From Flavobacterium antarcticum DSM 19726 (GTDB lineage Bacteria > Bacteroidota > Bacteroidia > Flavobacteriales > Flavobacteriaceae), in contig NZ_ATTM01000005.1 in assembly GCF_000419685.1 (NCBI RefSeq), positions 267,345 through 331,344 on the forward strand: a DNA stretch of 64,000 nucleotides, written 5' to 3'. A model generated the notes under the pieces. That model saw nothing but the letters and a program-made list of their open reading frames with translations. It was not told the DNA's origin and ran no database searches. The position numbers were made by a program, and so were the translations under genes. Positions 43,995 to 53,180 of the stretch are shown here, in pieces (positions within the stretch are counted from its first letter, which is position 1; each line of letters opens with the position of its first letter).

Positions 43995-46184
43995 TTGCAA
44001 ACTAAACTTTTTCTTTTCACGCCGCCTTTCACACAGCTAAACACACCGTATCCGGCCACGGCCTATATTAAAGGATTTTTGAATACCAAGAATATTCCTA
44101 GTGTTCAAGCTGATTTAGGTATTGAAGTGATTTTAAAAATGTTTTCAAAGCAAGGACTTATGCATCTTTTTGCGCAAGCAGAAAAATTTGAAAATCCAGG
44201 AGAAAATAGTTTTCGAATTATCGCGTTGAAAGCGTATTACATCAATACAATTGATGCTGTAATTTTATTTTTACAAGGAAAAAACCCAACATTAGCATTA
44301 TCCATTTGCCAAGAAGATTTTCTTCCTGAAGCCTCACGCTTCGCACAACTAGATGAGCTGGATTGGGCATTTGGAAGCATGGGAACACAAGATAAAGCAA
44401 AACACCTTGCCACACTTTACCTCGAAGACCTTTCCGACTTAATCGTAGAATGTGTCGACAACAACTTCGGTTTCAGCCGCTATGCTGAACGATTGGGTCG
44501 ATCCGCAAGTACATTTGATGAATTGTATGAAAGCTTGCAAACTGAACCAACTTATATTGACAACATTCTACTAGAAATTCTAGAAGAAAGGATTATTGAC
44601 GTAGAGCCAACATTGGTTTTGATTTCAGTTCCCTTTCCTGGAAATTTATATGCCGCATTTCGTTCTGCACAATTGATCAAGAAAAAGTTTCCGCATATAA
44701 AAGTGTCAATGGGTGGCGGTTTTCCAAATACCGAACTCCGTTCCTTGTCAGATGTTAGGGTATTTGAATTTCTAGACTTTATTACGCTAGACGACGGAGA
44801 AGTTCCTGTTGAAGAATTAATAAACAATATCGAAAATTCGGACTACGACACGTTCAAAAGAACTTTATTGGTAGAAGAAGGTAAAGTCGTTTATAGAAAT
44901 GATTCGGCTAAAAGTGATTACAAACAATCAGAAGTTGGAACCCCAGATTATTCTGATTTGCAACTAGACAAATACATCTCAGTAATCGAAATCGTAAACC
45001 CAATGCACCGCATGTGGAGTGACGGCAGATGGAACAAACTCACAATGGCACACGGTTGCTACTGGGGAAAATGTACCTTCTGCGACATTTCGTTAGATTA
45101 TATAAAAATTTACGAACCCATTGCTGCAAACCTGTTGTGCGATAGAATAGAGGAATTAATTGCCGCTACGGGGCAAAATGGATTTCATTTTGTGGATGAA
45201 GCAGCACCACCAGCATTAATGAGAGCTTTGGCATTAGAAATTTTGCGACGAAAAATTGCCGTGACTTGGTGGACCAATATTCGTTTTGAAAAAGCATTTA
45301 CAAGAGATTTATGTGTTTTATTGAAAGCTTCGGGATGTATCGCCGTTTCAGGTGGTATAGAAGTAGCTTCTGATCGCTTGTTGAAACTTATTGACAAAGG
45401 AATTACAGTGGAACAAGTCGCCATTGTGAATCGCAATTTTACCGAAGCGGGAATAATGGTGCATTCGTATTTGATGTACGGATATCCTACGCAAACGGTT
45501 CAAGAAACCATTGATAGTTTAGAAATGGTTCGGCAATTGTTTGAAACCGGTGTGATACAATCCGGATTTTGGCATCAATTTGCGTTAACAGCTCATAGTC
45601 CGGTGGGAATGTATCCGGAGAAATTTGGCGTAATTCGAAACATGGATATTGGAACTTTCGCAAACAACGATGTAGAATTTAAGGACATAACCGGTATTGA
45701 TCATGAGAAGTTTAGTTTTGGCTTGTCAAAATCATTATACAACTTCATGCATGGAATTTGTTTTGATTATCCCTTACAAGATTGGTTCGAATTTAAAATT
45801 CCAAAAACGAAAATCCCATCTGATTTCATCGAAAATGCAATTACAGCACCTGACTCACTAGAGGTGAAATCTAATGCGAAAATAGTGTGGATTGGTGGAA
45901 AACCAACAGTAGCCTACACAACGAAATCTAAAAAAGGAAAATCTTGGGAAGTGGTGAGTTTGACTTTTCACGATAAGAAAGAATCATTTTCAATCCAAAT
46001 GAATAGGGAAGAAGGCGAATGGTTTATGGAGATATTAGAAGAATTATCTGTTGCAAACACGAAGCCTAAGTCCTATTTACAAGTGAAAAGTGATTTTGAA
46101 CAAAAAGGACTTGAAAATTTTGAGTTGTTTTGGCATTCAAAACCACTCAAAACCATTAAGTCCTTTGGACTATTGGTACTATAA
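43995..46184 (+). CDS. B12-binding-type radical SAM protein with CX4CX2C cluster motif and TTG start
   Basis: The 729-residue protein has an N-terminal region resembling a cobalamin-binding domain (L-F-T-P-P-F-T-Q-L, later V-S-M-G-G-G-F-P-N) and a central radical SAM domain. The cluster cysteines are Cys355, Cys360 and Cys363 in G-C-Y-W-G-K-C-T-F-C, which is CX4CX2C rather than the usual CX3CX2C. Further motifs are F-V-D-E-A-A-P-P and S-G-G-I-E-V-A-S-D-R-L-L. The reading frame has no in-frame ATG between the stop codon at 43980 and the conserved N terminus, so TTG at 43995 is the likely start. The substrate is unknown. Confidence 0.88.
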   Translation: MQTKLFLFTPPFTQLNTPYPATAYIKGFLNTKNIPSVQADLGIEVILKMFSKQGLMHLFAQAEKFENPGENSFRIIALKAYYINTIDAVILFLQGKNPTLALSICQEDFLPEASRFAQLDELDWAFGSMGTQDKAKHLATLYLEDLSDLIVECVDNNFGFSRYAERLGRSASTFDELYESLQTEPTYIDNILLEILEERIIDVEPTLVLISVPFPGNLYAAFRSAQLIKKKFPHIKVSMGGGFPNTELRSLSDVRVFEFLDFITLDDGEVPVEELINNIENSDYDTFKRTLLVEEGKVVYRNDSAKSDYKQSEVGTPDYSDLQLDKYISVIEIVNPMHRMWSDGRWNKLTMAHGCYWGKCTFCDISLDYIKIYEPIAANLLCDRIEELIAATGQNGFHFVDEAAPPALMRALALEILRRKIAVTWWTNIRFEKAFTRDLCVLLKASGCIAVSGGIEVASDRLLKLIDKGITVEQVAIVNRNFTEAGIMVHSYLMYGYPTQTVQETIDSLEMVRQLFETGVIQSGFWHQFALTAHSPVGMYPEKFGVIRNMDIGTFANNDVEFKDITGIDHEKFSFGLSKSLYNFMHGICFDYPLQDWFEFKIPKTKIPSDFIENAITAPDSLEVKSNAKIVWIGGKPTVAYTTKSKKGKSWEVVSLTFHDKKESFSIQMNREEGEWFMEILEELSVANTKPKSYLQVKSDFEQKGLENFELFWHSKPLKTIKSFGLLVL

Positions 46185-46195
46185 TTCAGTTGAAA

Positions 46196-46660
46196 TTATT
46201 CGCTTTCTTCTGATTTCTTTTTTGATTTTTTATTCTTTTTGTCGTTCTTCTTACTTGTGTTTTTGTCTTTTAATTCTTCAAAAAGCACTTTCTGTTTCTC
46301 GCTAAAAATAGCCGTAAACTTTTCCTCCATTGTAGTTCTAGCAATTTGGCTTTTCTCTACTTTAGCATCGTTTGGAATATTCTCCAACCCAATTTCGTTT
46401 ACATTTTTCACGTATTCTTCAATCAGATTTTTTACAATCGCACTTTGAAAACCATCTAATTTAAGCTTGTCCGTTAAGTTATCGGCCATCACTTTTACGT
46501 AATCTACCGGTTCTTTTTTTGGCTCTTTACTGTATCGGTTTTCGGCACCAATGCTTCTGTCAAGACCACCTCTGCTATTGGGATTGTAATATTGAGCATA
46601 AGATTGTACGCTTGAAAAGACAATAAACAAAACAACTATTTTAGAAAAAATATTCATCAT
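46196..46660 (-). CDS. Exported helical protein with lysine-rich tail
   Basis: The 154-residue protein has a signal peptide (ending S-Y-A-Q), a short Asn/Arg-rich spacer, a helical domain (A-D-N-L-T-D-K-L-K-L-D-G-F-Q to F-S-E-K-Q-K-V-L-F-E-E-L) and a C-terminal tail of about 20 residues that is almost all Lys, Asn, Ser and Glu. The helical part is loosely reminiscent of Spy/CpxP-type periplasmic chaperones, but the match is weak. It is convergent with the radical SAM gene (11 bases between stop codons) and starts 17 bases after rimO, suggesting one transcript. Confidence 0.7.
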   Translation of the reverse strand: MMNIFSKIVVLFIVFSSVQSYAQYYNPNSRGGLDRSIGAENRYSKEPKKEPVDYVKVMADNLTDKLKLDGFQSAIVKNLIEEYVKNVNEIGLENIPNDAKVEKSQIARTTMEEKFTAIFSEKQKVLFEELKDKNTSKKNDKKNKKSKKKSEESE

Positions 46661-46677
46661 ACGGGTATCATTTTTAC

Positions 46678-47994
46678 TTATTCTACGGGTTCGCCGTACA
46701 AGTCAAATTCAGTTGCTTCTGTAATTTTGATCATCACAAACTCGCCTGTTTTTAAGTACGTTTTTGTAGCGTCAATTAATACTTCATTATCCACATCTGG
46801 ACTATCAAACTCTGTTCTACCTACAAAATGCGTTCCTTCTTTTCGGTCGATAATGCATTTAAAAACTTGTCCCACTTTTTCTTGGTTCAAATCCCATGAA
46901 ATTTGCGACTGCAATTCCATAATTTCATTTGCACGAGCTTGTTTTACATCAGCAGGAACGTCGTCTTCTAATAAATAAGCGTGCGTATTTTCTTCATGAG
47001 AATAAGCGAAACAACCCATTCGGTCAAATTTCATTTCTTGTACCCAATCCCTCAACGTTTCAAAATCTTCTTGCGTTTCACCTGGATAACCTACAATAAG
47101 CGTCGTTCTAATCGCGATTCCAGGAACTGCTTCACGGAAATCTTTTAGCAATTTAGTTGTTTTCGCTTGTGTAGTTCCACGTCGCATTGATTTCAAAATT
47201 GAATCAGAAATATGTTGCAACGGAATATCGATGTAATTACATATTTTAGGTTCGCGTTTCATTAAGTCCAATACATCCATTGGGAATCCCGTAGGAAAGG
47301 CATAATGCAAACGAATCCATTCAATACCTTCTACTTTTGCTAATGCTTCAAGTAACTCAGCTAAATTTCGTTTTTTGTAAATATCTAAACCATAATAGGT
47401 CAAATCTTGTGCAATCAAAATCAATTCTTTTACACCATCTCTCGCTAATCCTTGTGCTTCTTTAACTAATTTTTCAATAGGTTGAGAAACGTGGGTTCCT
47501 CTCATTAAAGGAATGGCGCAAAAACTGCAAGGTCTGTCGCAACCTTCTGCAATTTTTAAATAGGCATAATTTTTAGGCGTTGTTGTTAAACGTTCTCCTA
47601 ATAATTCGTGTTTATAATCTGCACCAAGCGCTTTTAAAAGTCCAGGCAATTCTGTAGTTCCAAAATACTGGTCTACATCCGGAATTTCTTTCTCTAAATC
47701 TGGTCGGTAGCGTTCAGATAAACATCCGGTTACGAATACTTTGTCTACTAATCCTTGTTTCTTTTTTTCTGCATATTCTAAAATCATATTCACTGATTCC
47801 GCTTTTGCATTGTCAATAAAACCACACGTATTGATTACAATAATATTTCCTTCTGATTCAGCAGGAGCTTCGTGTTCTACGTCTTTTCCACTGGCTTTCA
47901 GTTGTCCCATCAATACTTCACTGTCGTAAACATTTTTAGAACAGCCAAGTGTAATTACGTTAATTTTATTCTTTTTTAAAGATTTGGTTCTCAT
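46678..47994 (-). CDS. rimO: Ribosomal protein S12 methylthiotransferase RimO
   Basis: The 438-residue radical SAM enzyme adds a methylthio group to an Asp of ribosomal protein S12. The N-terminal UPF0004 domain holds T-L-G-C-S-K-N and N-T-C-G-F-I-D; the cluster motif is G-C-D-R-P-C-S-F-C (CX3CX2C); I-D-I-P-L-Q-H and the C-terminal TRAM domain follow. Phe-Ala-Ile-Pro after the cluster separates RimO from MiaB. A promoter element lies at 48026. Confidence 0.95.
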   Translation of the reverse strand: MRTKSLKKNKINVITLGCSKNVYDSEVLMGQLKASGKDVEHEAPAESEGNIIVINTCGFIDNAKAESVNMILEYAEKKKQGLVDKVFVTGCLSERYRPDLEKEIPDVDQYFGTTELPGLLKALGADYKHELLGERLTTTPKNYAYLKIAEGCDRPCSFCAIPLMRGTHVSQPIEKLVKEAQGLARDGVKELILIAQDLTYYGLDIYKKRNLAELLEALAKVEGIEWIRLHYAFPTGFPMDVLDLMKREPKICNYIDIPLQHISDSILKSMRRGTTQAKTTKLLKDFREAVPGIAIRTTLIVGYPGETQEDFETLRDWVQEMKFDRMGCFAYSHEENTHAYLLEDDVPADVKQARANEIMELQSQISWDLNQEKVGQVFKCIIDRKEGTHFVGRTEFDSPDVDNEVLIDATKTYLKTGEFVMIKITEATEFDLYGEPVE

Positions 47995-48025
47995 AGTATT
48001 AAGTTCTCGAATTTTTTAGAGGGTG

Positions 48026-48033
48026 CAAAATTA
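48026..48033 (-). promoter_or_regulatory. Candidate -7 promoter element of rimO (TAATTTTG)
   Basis: Perfect TAnnTTTG on the minus strand followed by CACCC, 31 bases before the rimO start. Confidence 0.65.
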
Positions 48034-48083
48034 CATATTTATTTTTAGAAGCGAGTCACTTTTGGCTTTTTTAGGAAAGTTTG

Positions 48084-48145
48084 GACCCGCATTCCTTCCA
48101 CATCTCCCGAAAAAACGGGAGGATGTTCCCACCATTCGGGGCTGG
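48084..48145 (+). repeat. Structured intergenic element, copy C
   Basis: Outer helix CCCG (48086-48089) with CGGG (48137-48140). The inner hairpin is closed by CATC...GATG, with stem TCCCG/CGGGA and one unpaired G before GAT. The outermost pair is C-G here but A-T in copies A, B and D. Confidence 0.85.
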
Positions 48146-48163
48146 GTCGCGGCGTTTGGGTAT

Positions 48164-48204
48164 ATAAAAAAGTCTGCTTCAAAATGTTCTAAAGCAGACT
48201 TTTA
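48164..48204 (-). terminator. Terminator of the OmpP1-type gene
   Basis: AAAAGTCTGCTT pairs with AAGCAGACTTTT over a 12-base loop; T residues follow on the minus strand. Confidence 0.85.
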
Positions 48205-48218
48205 TCTATTTAAAGTTA

Positions 48219-49709
48219 TTATAATTCAAAACCAAGCGTCAAGGTCACATTATTCTGGATGGCCTCAATGTTCGCCGTATCAGTTAAACCTTGCGAGAAA
48301 AAGGCTTGATTATTCTCTCGTTTCGCATACGTGTACGCCATATCTAATTTCACCGAACCAAAATTATAACCAAGACCAGTTGAAAAACTATTTAAATTGC
48401 CAATGGTATTGTTCTCTTTATACGGACTTTCCTCAAAGCGGTAACCACCTCTCAAGCTCCATTGCTTAATTCTATATTCAGCTCCAATTCGCACTTCATT
48501 TGAAACGTCTAAAGTTGTATTTATGGAATTATTTGCGGTACGGAATTCATTTGCAGGTTTGAATTTTGCATTACTGTAATCGCGCAAACTATAATCGATA
48601 CTAATCAGTCCTGAACCACCAAAAATGTAAGCCACACTTCCGGTATATTTTGAAGGCGTTTGCAAACGATAGGTAGGGTAGAAAACAACCACATTCGGAT
48701 CTGCAAAGAAACTGGTTCCATTCGTTCCACAATCCGCACAATTAACTGAAAGGGTTTGTTTTAATTCGTCGTTTAAATCGTACCAAGTTGGTGATTCATA
48801 CGCTAAACCCACTCGGAATTCATTGGTAACTTTTGCAATCGCACCGACTTGAAATGAAAATCCGTTTCCATAAGTGTACAATTGATTTGTAAATCTTGAC
48901 GCTTGAACGCCTGTTGCTGGATCATTTCCGGGAGAATCTAAATAATCTTCATAATAACTGGACGTTGTCTGAAAATCATTAAAATGCGCATTTAAGTTGG
49001 CTCCAAAATAAAACCGATTGTCGTACTCTGTCGCTACGTTAAACGAAAGTTTGCCATTATAACCTTTTGATTCGATACTGTTTTCTTGGTAGTAATTTCC
49101 ATTTGGATTTACCGCAGACGTATATTGGTTTCCAGCAGCAGGATTAATTAGGTACGCATTGTAACCCAAGTATGCTTGCTGTTCGTTATAGGACAAGGTT
49201 TCGTAAGGATTATTTGTTAGAACGTTTTCCGGAATACCGTTAGCGTAACTGCTAAAGTAGTTTGCTACAGAATTTGTGGGATTATAGCCTTGCGAATAAA
49301 CGGAATTATCATAGTTATTTGTTTTGTCGTAATTCATCGCTAATGAGAACTTACTCCATTTACTATTCGTGTCTTGATTGGTAAAAACCCAAACAGCACC
49401 CAATTGATTCATGTCAAAAGAAGAATCCTTAGCATCGGTTTGCGTACCGAAGTAAGTAGAATTATTTTTTAAATTAGAATTAGACAACGTTACTGAAGCA
49501 AAATTATTTACAAAAACCGCTGAACCTGCAGGATTGACATTCAATGCAGAAAGGTCGCCACCCAATGCGCCAAATGCACCACTCATCGCTCTGTATCGTG
49601 CACTTCCTGTAACATCATCTTGGGCATACCGCAAAGCATCTGAAGTTTGTTGTGCTTTTGCAGCAGTAAAAGTCAATCCGATTAATAATAGGAAAATTAT
49701 TTTTCTCAT
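48219..49709 (-). CDS. OmpP1/FadL/TodX-type outer membrane transport protein
   Basis: The 496-residue protein has a signal peptide (ending A-A-K-A-Q), then A-Q-D-D-V-T-G-S-A-R-Y-R-A-M-S-G-A-F-G-A-L-G-G-D and N-V-N-P-A-G-S-A-V-F, the N-terminal plug pattern of the FadL-like hydrophobic-compound transporters. A long beta-barrel follows, ending T-L-T-L-G-F-E-L. Typical substrates are fatty acids or aromatic compounds; none can be named here. Confidence 0.88.
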   Translation of the reverse strand: MRKIIFLLLIGLTFTAAKAQQTSDALRYAQDDVTGSARYRAMSGAFGALGGDLSALNVNPAGSAVFVNNFASVTLSNSNLKNNSTYFGTQTDAKDSSFDMNQLGAVWVFTNQDTNSKWSKFSLAMNYDKTNNYDNSVYSQGYNPTNSVANYFSSYANGIPENVLTNNPYETLSYNEQQAYLGYNAYLINPAAGNQYTSAVNPNGNYYQENSIESKGYNGKLSFNVATEYDNRFYFGANLNAHFNDFQTTSSYYEDYLDSPGNDPATGVQASRFTNQLYTYGNGFSFQVGAIAKVTNEFRVGLAYESPTWYDLNDELKQTLSVNCADCGTNGTSFFADPNVVVFYPTYRLQTPSKYTGSVAYIFGGSGLISIDYSLRDYSNAKFKPANEFRTANNSINTTLDVSNEVRIGAEYRIKQWSLRGGYRFEESPYKENNTIGNLNSFSTGLGYNFGSVKLDMAYTYAKRENNQAFFSQGLTDTANIEAIQNNVTLTLGFEL

Positions 49710-49785
49710 TTTGTTTTAATTTAAATTCATAAAAAAGCCTATGTCACACAAGCATGAACCATAGGCAATATGTGTAGAAAGTACT

Positions 49786-50724
49786 TTATCGTCGTCCGCT
49801 ACCTGAAGATCTTCCGCCACCTGATGAACTACCACTTGACGATCCAGAAGAACGTGTTGGAGTAGAAGGAGTATAATTTCTCGTAGGAGTTGTTGTTCTT
49901 GTTGGCGTTGTGGTTCTTGGAGAAGTTCGCGTTGGAGCTGTATTATTCGGAACATTTCTTGTGCTGTTTCTCACAGGAGTAGTTGATCTAGTATCGTTAT
50001 AGTTTCTTGTAGGCGTGTAATTATTGTTTCGAGTCGAATTTCCTCTTGTTGAATTATAATTTCGAGTCGAATTACTTCTAATGCTGTTTGTATTTCTTGT
50101 GTTGTAGGAATTTCGGGTATTCAAATAATCGTTATTTCGGCGACCTACACCTGCTGCATAATTATTGCCGTAGTAGTTATTTCCGTAATAAGGATTGTAG
50201 TGGTTATTGTACCAACCACCATAGTAAGGATTGTTCCAGCCATAATAGCCACCCCAACCGTAATAGCTGTTAAAGCCGTAATAATTGTTCCAACCAAATC
50301 CCCAACTTGGTCCATACCAAGAACTAAATCCCCAATAAGGTGCATACCAACTGTTGTAACCCCAATAATTATTATGACCCCACGAATCTTCATAAATGTT
50401 AACCGTTACATTATCGGAGTTAGATCCCCAACCTGCATAGTTTTCATTATAATTTGGATTTTCTTGGTCGTAATTATTAGAAGAATAGTTGTCAACATCT
50501 GTTAAAACCTCTACTTCTTGTTTAGACTCAAAATAGTTTTTATAGGCAAAATTATTACCGGAGTTATTTCTATTTTCAGTTGTTCTTTGAGAATTAGAAT
50601 AAATACCATCTCTATCGTCTTGCGAAGTGTTTTGATAACTTCCACAGGAAACAATTCCCAGTGCAAGAAATCCAGCAAATAGGAAATGAGAAAAACGTTT
50701 GGGTAAATTATAATAAGTTTTCAT
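49786..50724 (-). CDS. Low-complexity lipoprotein (Tyr/Gly/Trp-rich then Thr/Arg/Ser-rich)
   Basis: The start is Met at 50724; the longer frame adds an upstream segment across the promoter motif at 50755 and is unlikely. The 312-residue product has a lipoprotein signal ending I-V-S-C. Residues of about 110-190 are dominated by Tyr, Asn, Trp and Gly (repeats of the Y-G-W and N-Y-Y-G type). The remainder is Thr/Arg/Asn/Ser/Pro-rich, ending in Ser-Gly runs and R-R. No folded domain or catalytic motif is visible. It may form a flexible or adhesive surface structure, which is only inference. Confidence 0.75.
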   Translation of the reverse strand: MKTYYNLPKRFSHFLFAGFLALGIVSCGSYQNTSQDDRDGIYSNSQRTTENRNNSGNNFAYKNYFESKQEVEVLTDVDNYSSNNYDQENPNYNENYAGWGSNSDNVTVNIYEDSWGHNNYWGYNSWYAPYWGFSSWYGPSWGFGWNNYYGFNSYYGWGGYYGWNNPYYGGWYNNHYNPYYGNNYYGNNYAAGVGRRNNDYLNTRNSYNTRNTNSIRSNSTRNYNSTRGNSTRNNNYTPTRNYNDTRSTTPVRNSTRNVPNNTAPTRTSPRTTTPTRTTTPTRNYTPSTPTRSSGSSSGSSSGGGRSSGSGRR

Positions 50725-50754
50725 ATCTATTGGGGTTTTTATTGTTGGTCTATA

Positions 50755-50762
50755 CAAAAATA
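50755..50762 (-). promoter_or_regulatory. Candidate -7 promoter element of the low-complexity lipoprotein gene (TATTTTTG)
   Basis: Perfect TAnnTTTG on the minus strand, 31 bases before the start at 50724; it argues against the upstream start at 50757. Confidence 0.6.
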
Positions 50763-50825
50763 GTTAGTTTTGCCAAACTATTTAGTTAAAATAAGTTAAA
50801 CAATTTTTATGCCAATCTATTCATT

Positions 50826-52304
50826 ATGAGTAAGAATTTAACAACACGGGAACAAGATTATTCCAAATGGTACAACGAGCTGGTTGTCAAGGCTGATCTT
50901 GCAGAAAACTCAGGGGTGCGAGGTTGTATGGTGATCAAGCCTTACGGTTATGCAATTTGGGAAAAAATGCAAGCGGAATTGGATCGAATGTTCAAAGAAA
51001 CAGGACACAGTAATGCTTATTTTCCTTTGTTTGTTCCTAAAAGTATGTTTGAAGCGGAAGAAAAAAACGCAGAAGGATTTGCAAAAGAATGTGCAATTGT
51101 GACTCATTACCGATTAAAAAATGATCCTGATAAACCAGGAAAATTAATGGTAGATCCAAATGCGAAATTGGAAGAGGAGCTTATAGTTCGGCCAACAAGT
51201 GAAGCCATAATTTGGTCTACGTATAAAGGTTGGGTACAATCGTATCGTGATTTGCCATTACTGATCAATCAATGGGCAAACGTGGTTCGGTGGGAAATGA
51301 GAACACGTTTGTTTTTACGAACTGCAGAGTTCTTATGGCAAGAAGGACATACCGCTCACGCTACTAGAGTTGAAGCGATTGAAGAATCAGAAAAAATGAT
51401 GAATGTTTATGCTGAATTTGCTGAAAACTTCATGGCAATTCCGGTGATAAAAGGATTGAAAACAGAAACGGAGCGATTTGCAGGTGCAGAAGAAACCTAT
51501 TGTATTGAAGCGTTGATGCAAGATGGAAAAGCCCTTCAAGCGGGAACTTCGCACTTTTTGGGTCAAAATTTCGCAAAAGCTTTTGACGTAAAATTTGCAA
51601 CAGCAGAAGGAACACAAGAATACGTTTGGGGAACATCTTGGGGTGTGTCAACACGTTTAATGGGTGCTTTAGTGATGACGCATTCAGATGATAATGGATT
51701 GGTTTTGCCGCCAAATTTAGCGCCAATTCAAATTGTAATCGTTCCTATTTATAAAACCGATGAAGAATTTAAAGCGGTTGCTGATGCAGCACATACTTTA
51801 GTAAGTCAGTTCAAGAAATTAAAGCTTTCTGTAAAGTTTGACGACAGAACGACGCAAAAGCCTGGATTCAAATTTGCAGAATGGGAATTAAAAGGAGTTC
51901 CGGTTCGAATTACGATTGGACCAAAAGATTTGCAAAATGGTACTTTTGAAATAGCACGACGTGATACGTTGACAAAAGAAATTATTTTGAAAGACGAAAT
52001 TGTGAATCATGTAAGTGCTTTATTGGACAAAATCCAAGACGATTTATTTCAAAAAGCACTGTCGTACAGAAATAATCACATCACAGAAGTGAACTCGTTT
52101 GAGGAATTTAAAACCGTTTTAGAGGATAAAGGTGGCTTTATATCAGCACATTGGGATGGAACTCCGGAGACAGAGGAAAAGATCAAAGAATTGACTAAAG
52201 CAACGATTAGATGCATCGCTTTAGACCGTGTGAAAGAGTCGGGAAGTTGCATGTTTACTGGTAATCCAAGTGAAGGAAGGGTGCTTTTTGCGAAAGCATA
52301 TTAA
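50826..52304 (+). CDS. proS: Prolyl-tRNA synthetase, eukaryote/archaea-like type
   Basis: The 492-residue class II synthetase charges tRNA-Pro. The start [15 protein letters not shown] and [13 protein letters not shown] belong to the short ProRS type without the bacterial insertion (editing) domain. Motif 2 is in [19 protein letters not shown], and the C-terminal zinc-type extension ends R-V-L-F-A-K-A-Y. Type and length are usual for Bacteroidota. Confidence 0.95.
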   Translation: MSKNLTTREQDYSKWYNELVVKADLAENSGVRGCMVIKPYGYAIWEKMQAELDRMFKETGHSNAYFPLFVPKSMFEAEEKNAEGFAKECAIVTHYRLKNDPDKPGKLMVDPNAKLEEELIVRPTSEAIIWSTYKGWVQSYRDLPLLINQWANVVRWEMRTRLFLRTAEFLWQEGHTAHATRVEAIEESEKMMNVYAEFAENFMAIPVIKGLKTETERFAGAEETYCIEALMQDGKALQAGTSHFLGQNFAKAFDVKFATAEGTQEYVWGTSWGVSTRLMGALVMTHSDDNGLVLPPNLAPIQIVIVPIYKTDEEFKAVADAAHTLVSQFKKLKLSVKFDDRTTQKPGFKFAEWELKGVPVRITIGPKDLQNGTFEIARRDTLTKEIILKDEIVNHVSALLDKIQDDLFQKALSYRNNHITEVNSFEEFKTVLEDKGGFISAHWDGTPETEEKIKELTKATIRCIALDRVKESGSCMFTGNPSEGRVLFAKAY

Positions 52305-52353
52305 AAATTTTAAAAATTTTTCACTTTAGGCTTGCGTGAATAAAAAATAGTTG

Positions 52354-52361
52354 TATTTTTG
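52354..52361 (+). promoter_or_regulatory. Candidate promoter of the tRNA-Glu cluster (-7 TATTTTTG)
   Basis: Perfect TAnnTTTG with TTG (52332-52334) 19 bases upstream as -33 element; 20 bases before the first tRNA. Confidence 0.7.
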
Positions 52362-52381
52362 CATCCGCATTCAACAAGCAG

Positions 52382-52453
52382 GGCCCGTTCGTCTATCGGT
52401 TAGGACGCATGGTTTTCATCCATGTAAGAGCGGTTCGATTCCGCTACGGGCTA
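52382..52453 (+). tRNA. tRNA-Glu (TTC), copy 1
   Basis: Acceptor GGCCCGT/ACGGGCT; anticodon stem CATGG/CCATG with loop TTTTCAT, anticodon TTC; T arm present, CCA not encoded. Confidence 0.93.
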
Positions 52454-52498
52454 CTAATTTTCTTGAATCGAAGTTTGCACTAACTCTAAAAGTGATAT

Positions 52499-52570
52499 GG
52501 CCCGTTCGTCTATCGGTTAGGACGCATGGTTTTCATCCATGTAAGAGCGGTTCGATTCCGCTACGGGCTA
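52499..52570 (+). tRNA. tRNA-Glu (TTC), copy 2
   Basis: Identical to the copy at 52382. Confidence 0.93.
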
Positions 52571-52621
52571 CAAAATAAGATCTGATTTTTTTTGGATTGA
52601 AAAAAGAACTTAGAGAATAAT

Positions 52622-52693
52622 GGTCCGTTCGTCTAGGGGTTAGGACGCCAAGATTTCGTCTTGGTAACAGGGGTTCGATTCCCTTACGGACTA
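52622..52693 (+). tRNA. tRNA-Glu (TTC), divergent copy
   Basis: Acceptor GGTCCGT/ACGGACT; anticodon stem CCAAG/CTTGG with loop ATTTCGT, anticodon TTC. It differs from copies 1 and 2 in the acceptor, D-loop, anticodon and T stems. Confidence 0.9.
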
Positions 52694-52724
52694 CTGAATT
52701 AGTTGTAAATAAGTTTTATAAAAT

Positions 52725-52750
52725 AAAAAACTGGTGTCTCGGTTTTTTGT
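52725..52750 (+). terminator. Terminator of the tRNA-Glu cluster
   Basis: AAAAAACTG pairs with CGGTTTTTT over a 6-base loop and ends in T residues. Confidence 0.7.
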
Positions 52751-52850
52751 TTTGTTAGTTAAAACCAAAGTGATTGTTTTTCAATTGTGGGAGGTTTTTC
52801 TTTTTTAACTAGTATTTATAATAATTATTACATCTAAAAATTAAAAAGAA

Positions 52851-53102
52851 ATGGCAAATCATAAGTCAGCATTAAAAAGAATTAGAAGCAACGAAAAAAG
52901 AAGAGTATTAAACAGATACCAACACAAAACTACTCGTAATGCAATTAAAGCTTTACGTTTAGCTACTGAGAAATCTGATGCTACTGCTAAATTATCAGCT
53001 GTAATTTCTATGGTAGATAAATTGGCTAAAAGAAACATCATTCACAGTAACAAAGCTTCAAACTTAAAATCTAAGTTAACGAAACACGTAGCTAAATTGT
53101 AA
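52851..53102 (+). CDS. rpsT: 30S ribosomal protein S20
   Basis: The 83-residue basic protein starts A-N-H-K-S-A-L-K-R-I-R-S-N-E-K-R-R and ends with the helix N-K-A-S-N-L-K-S-K-L, typical of S20, which binds the 5' domain of 16S rRNA. It has a 100-base leader after the tRNA terminator with no recognised element. Confidence 0.96.
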   Translation: MANHKSALKRIRSNEKRRVLNRYQHKTTRNAIKALRLATEKSDATAKLSAVISMVDKLAKRNIIHSNKASNLKSKLTKHVAKL

Positions 53103-53128
53103 TCATTTACTTTTAGTTATATATAAAG

Positions 53129-53157
53129 AAAAGCACTCAGGGATGAGTGCTTTTTTT
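53129..53157. terminator. Terminator between rpsT and the response regulator gene
   Basis: AAGCACTC pairs with GAGTGCTT over a 6-base loop, with T7 on the plus strand; it may also serve the convergent minus-strand gene. Confidence 0.85.
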
Positions 53158-53180
53158 ATGCTTATAAATGTCTGCTTTTT

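Noticed and set aside
48023..48469. Plus-strand open frame of 148 codons.
   Set aside because: It runs through element C, a terminator and the opposite strand of the OmpP1-type gene; no protein-like character.
50145..50505. Overlapping open frames on both strands within the low-complexity lipoprotein gene.
   Set aside because: They arise from the biased Tyr/Gly/Trp codons of the real gene and have repetitive Ile/Thr/Val composition.
52351..52578. Plus-strand open frame across two tRNA-Glu genes.
   Set aside because: The repeated peptide is only the translation of two identical tRNAs.
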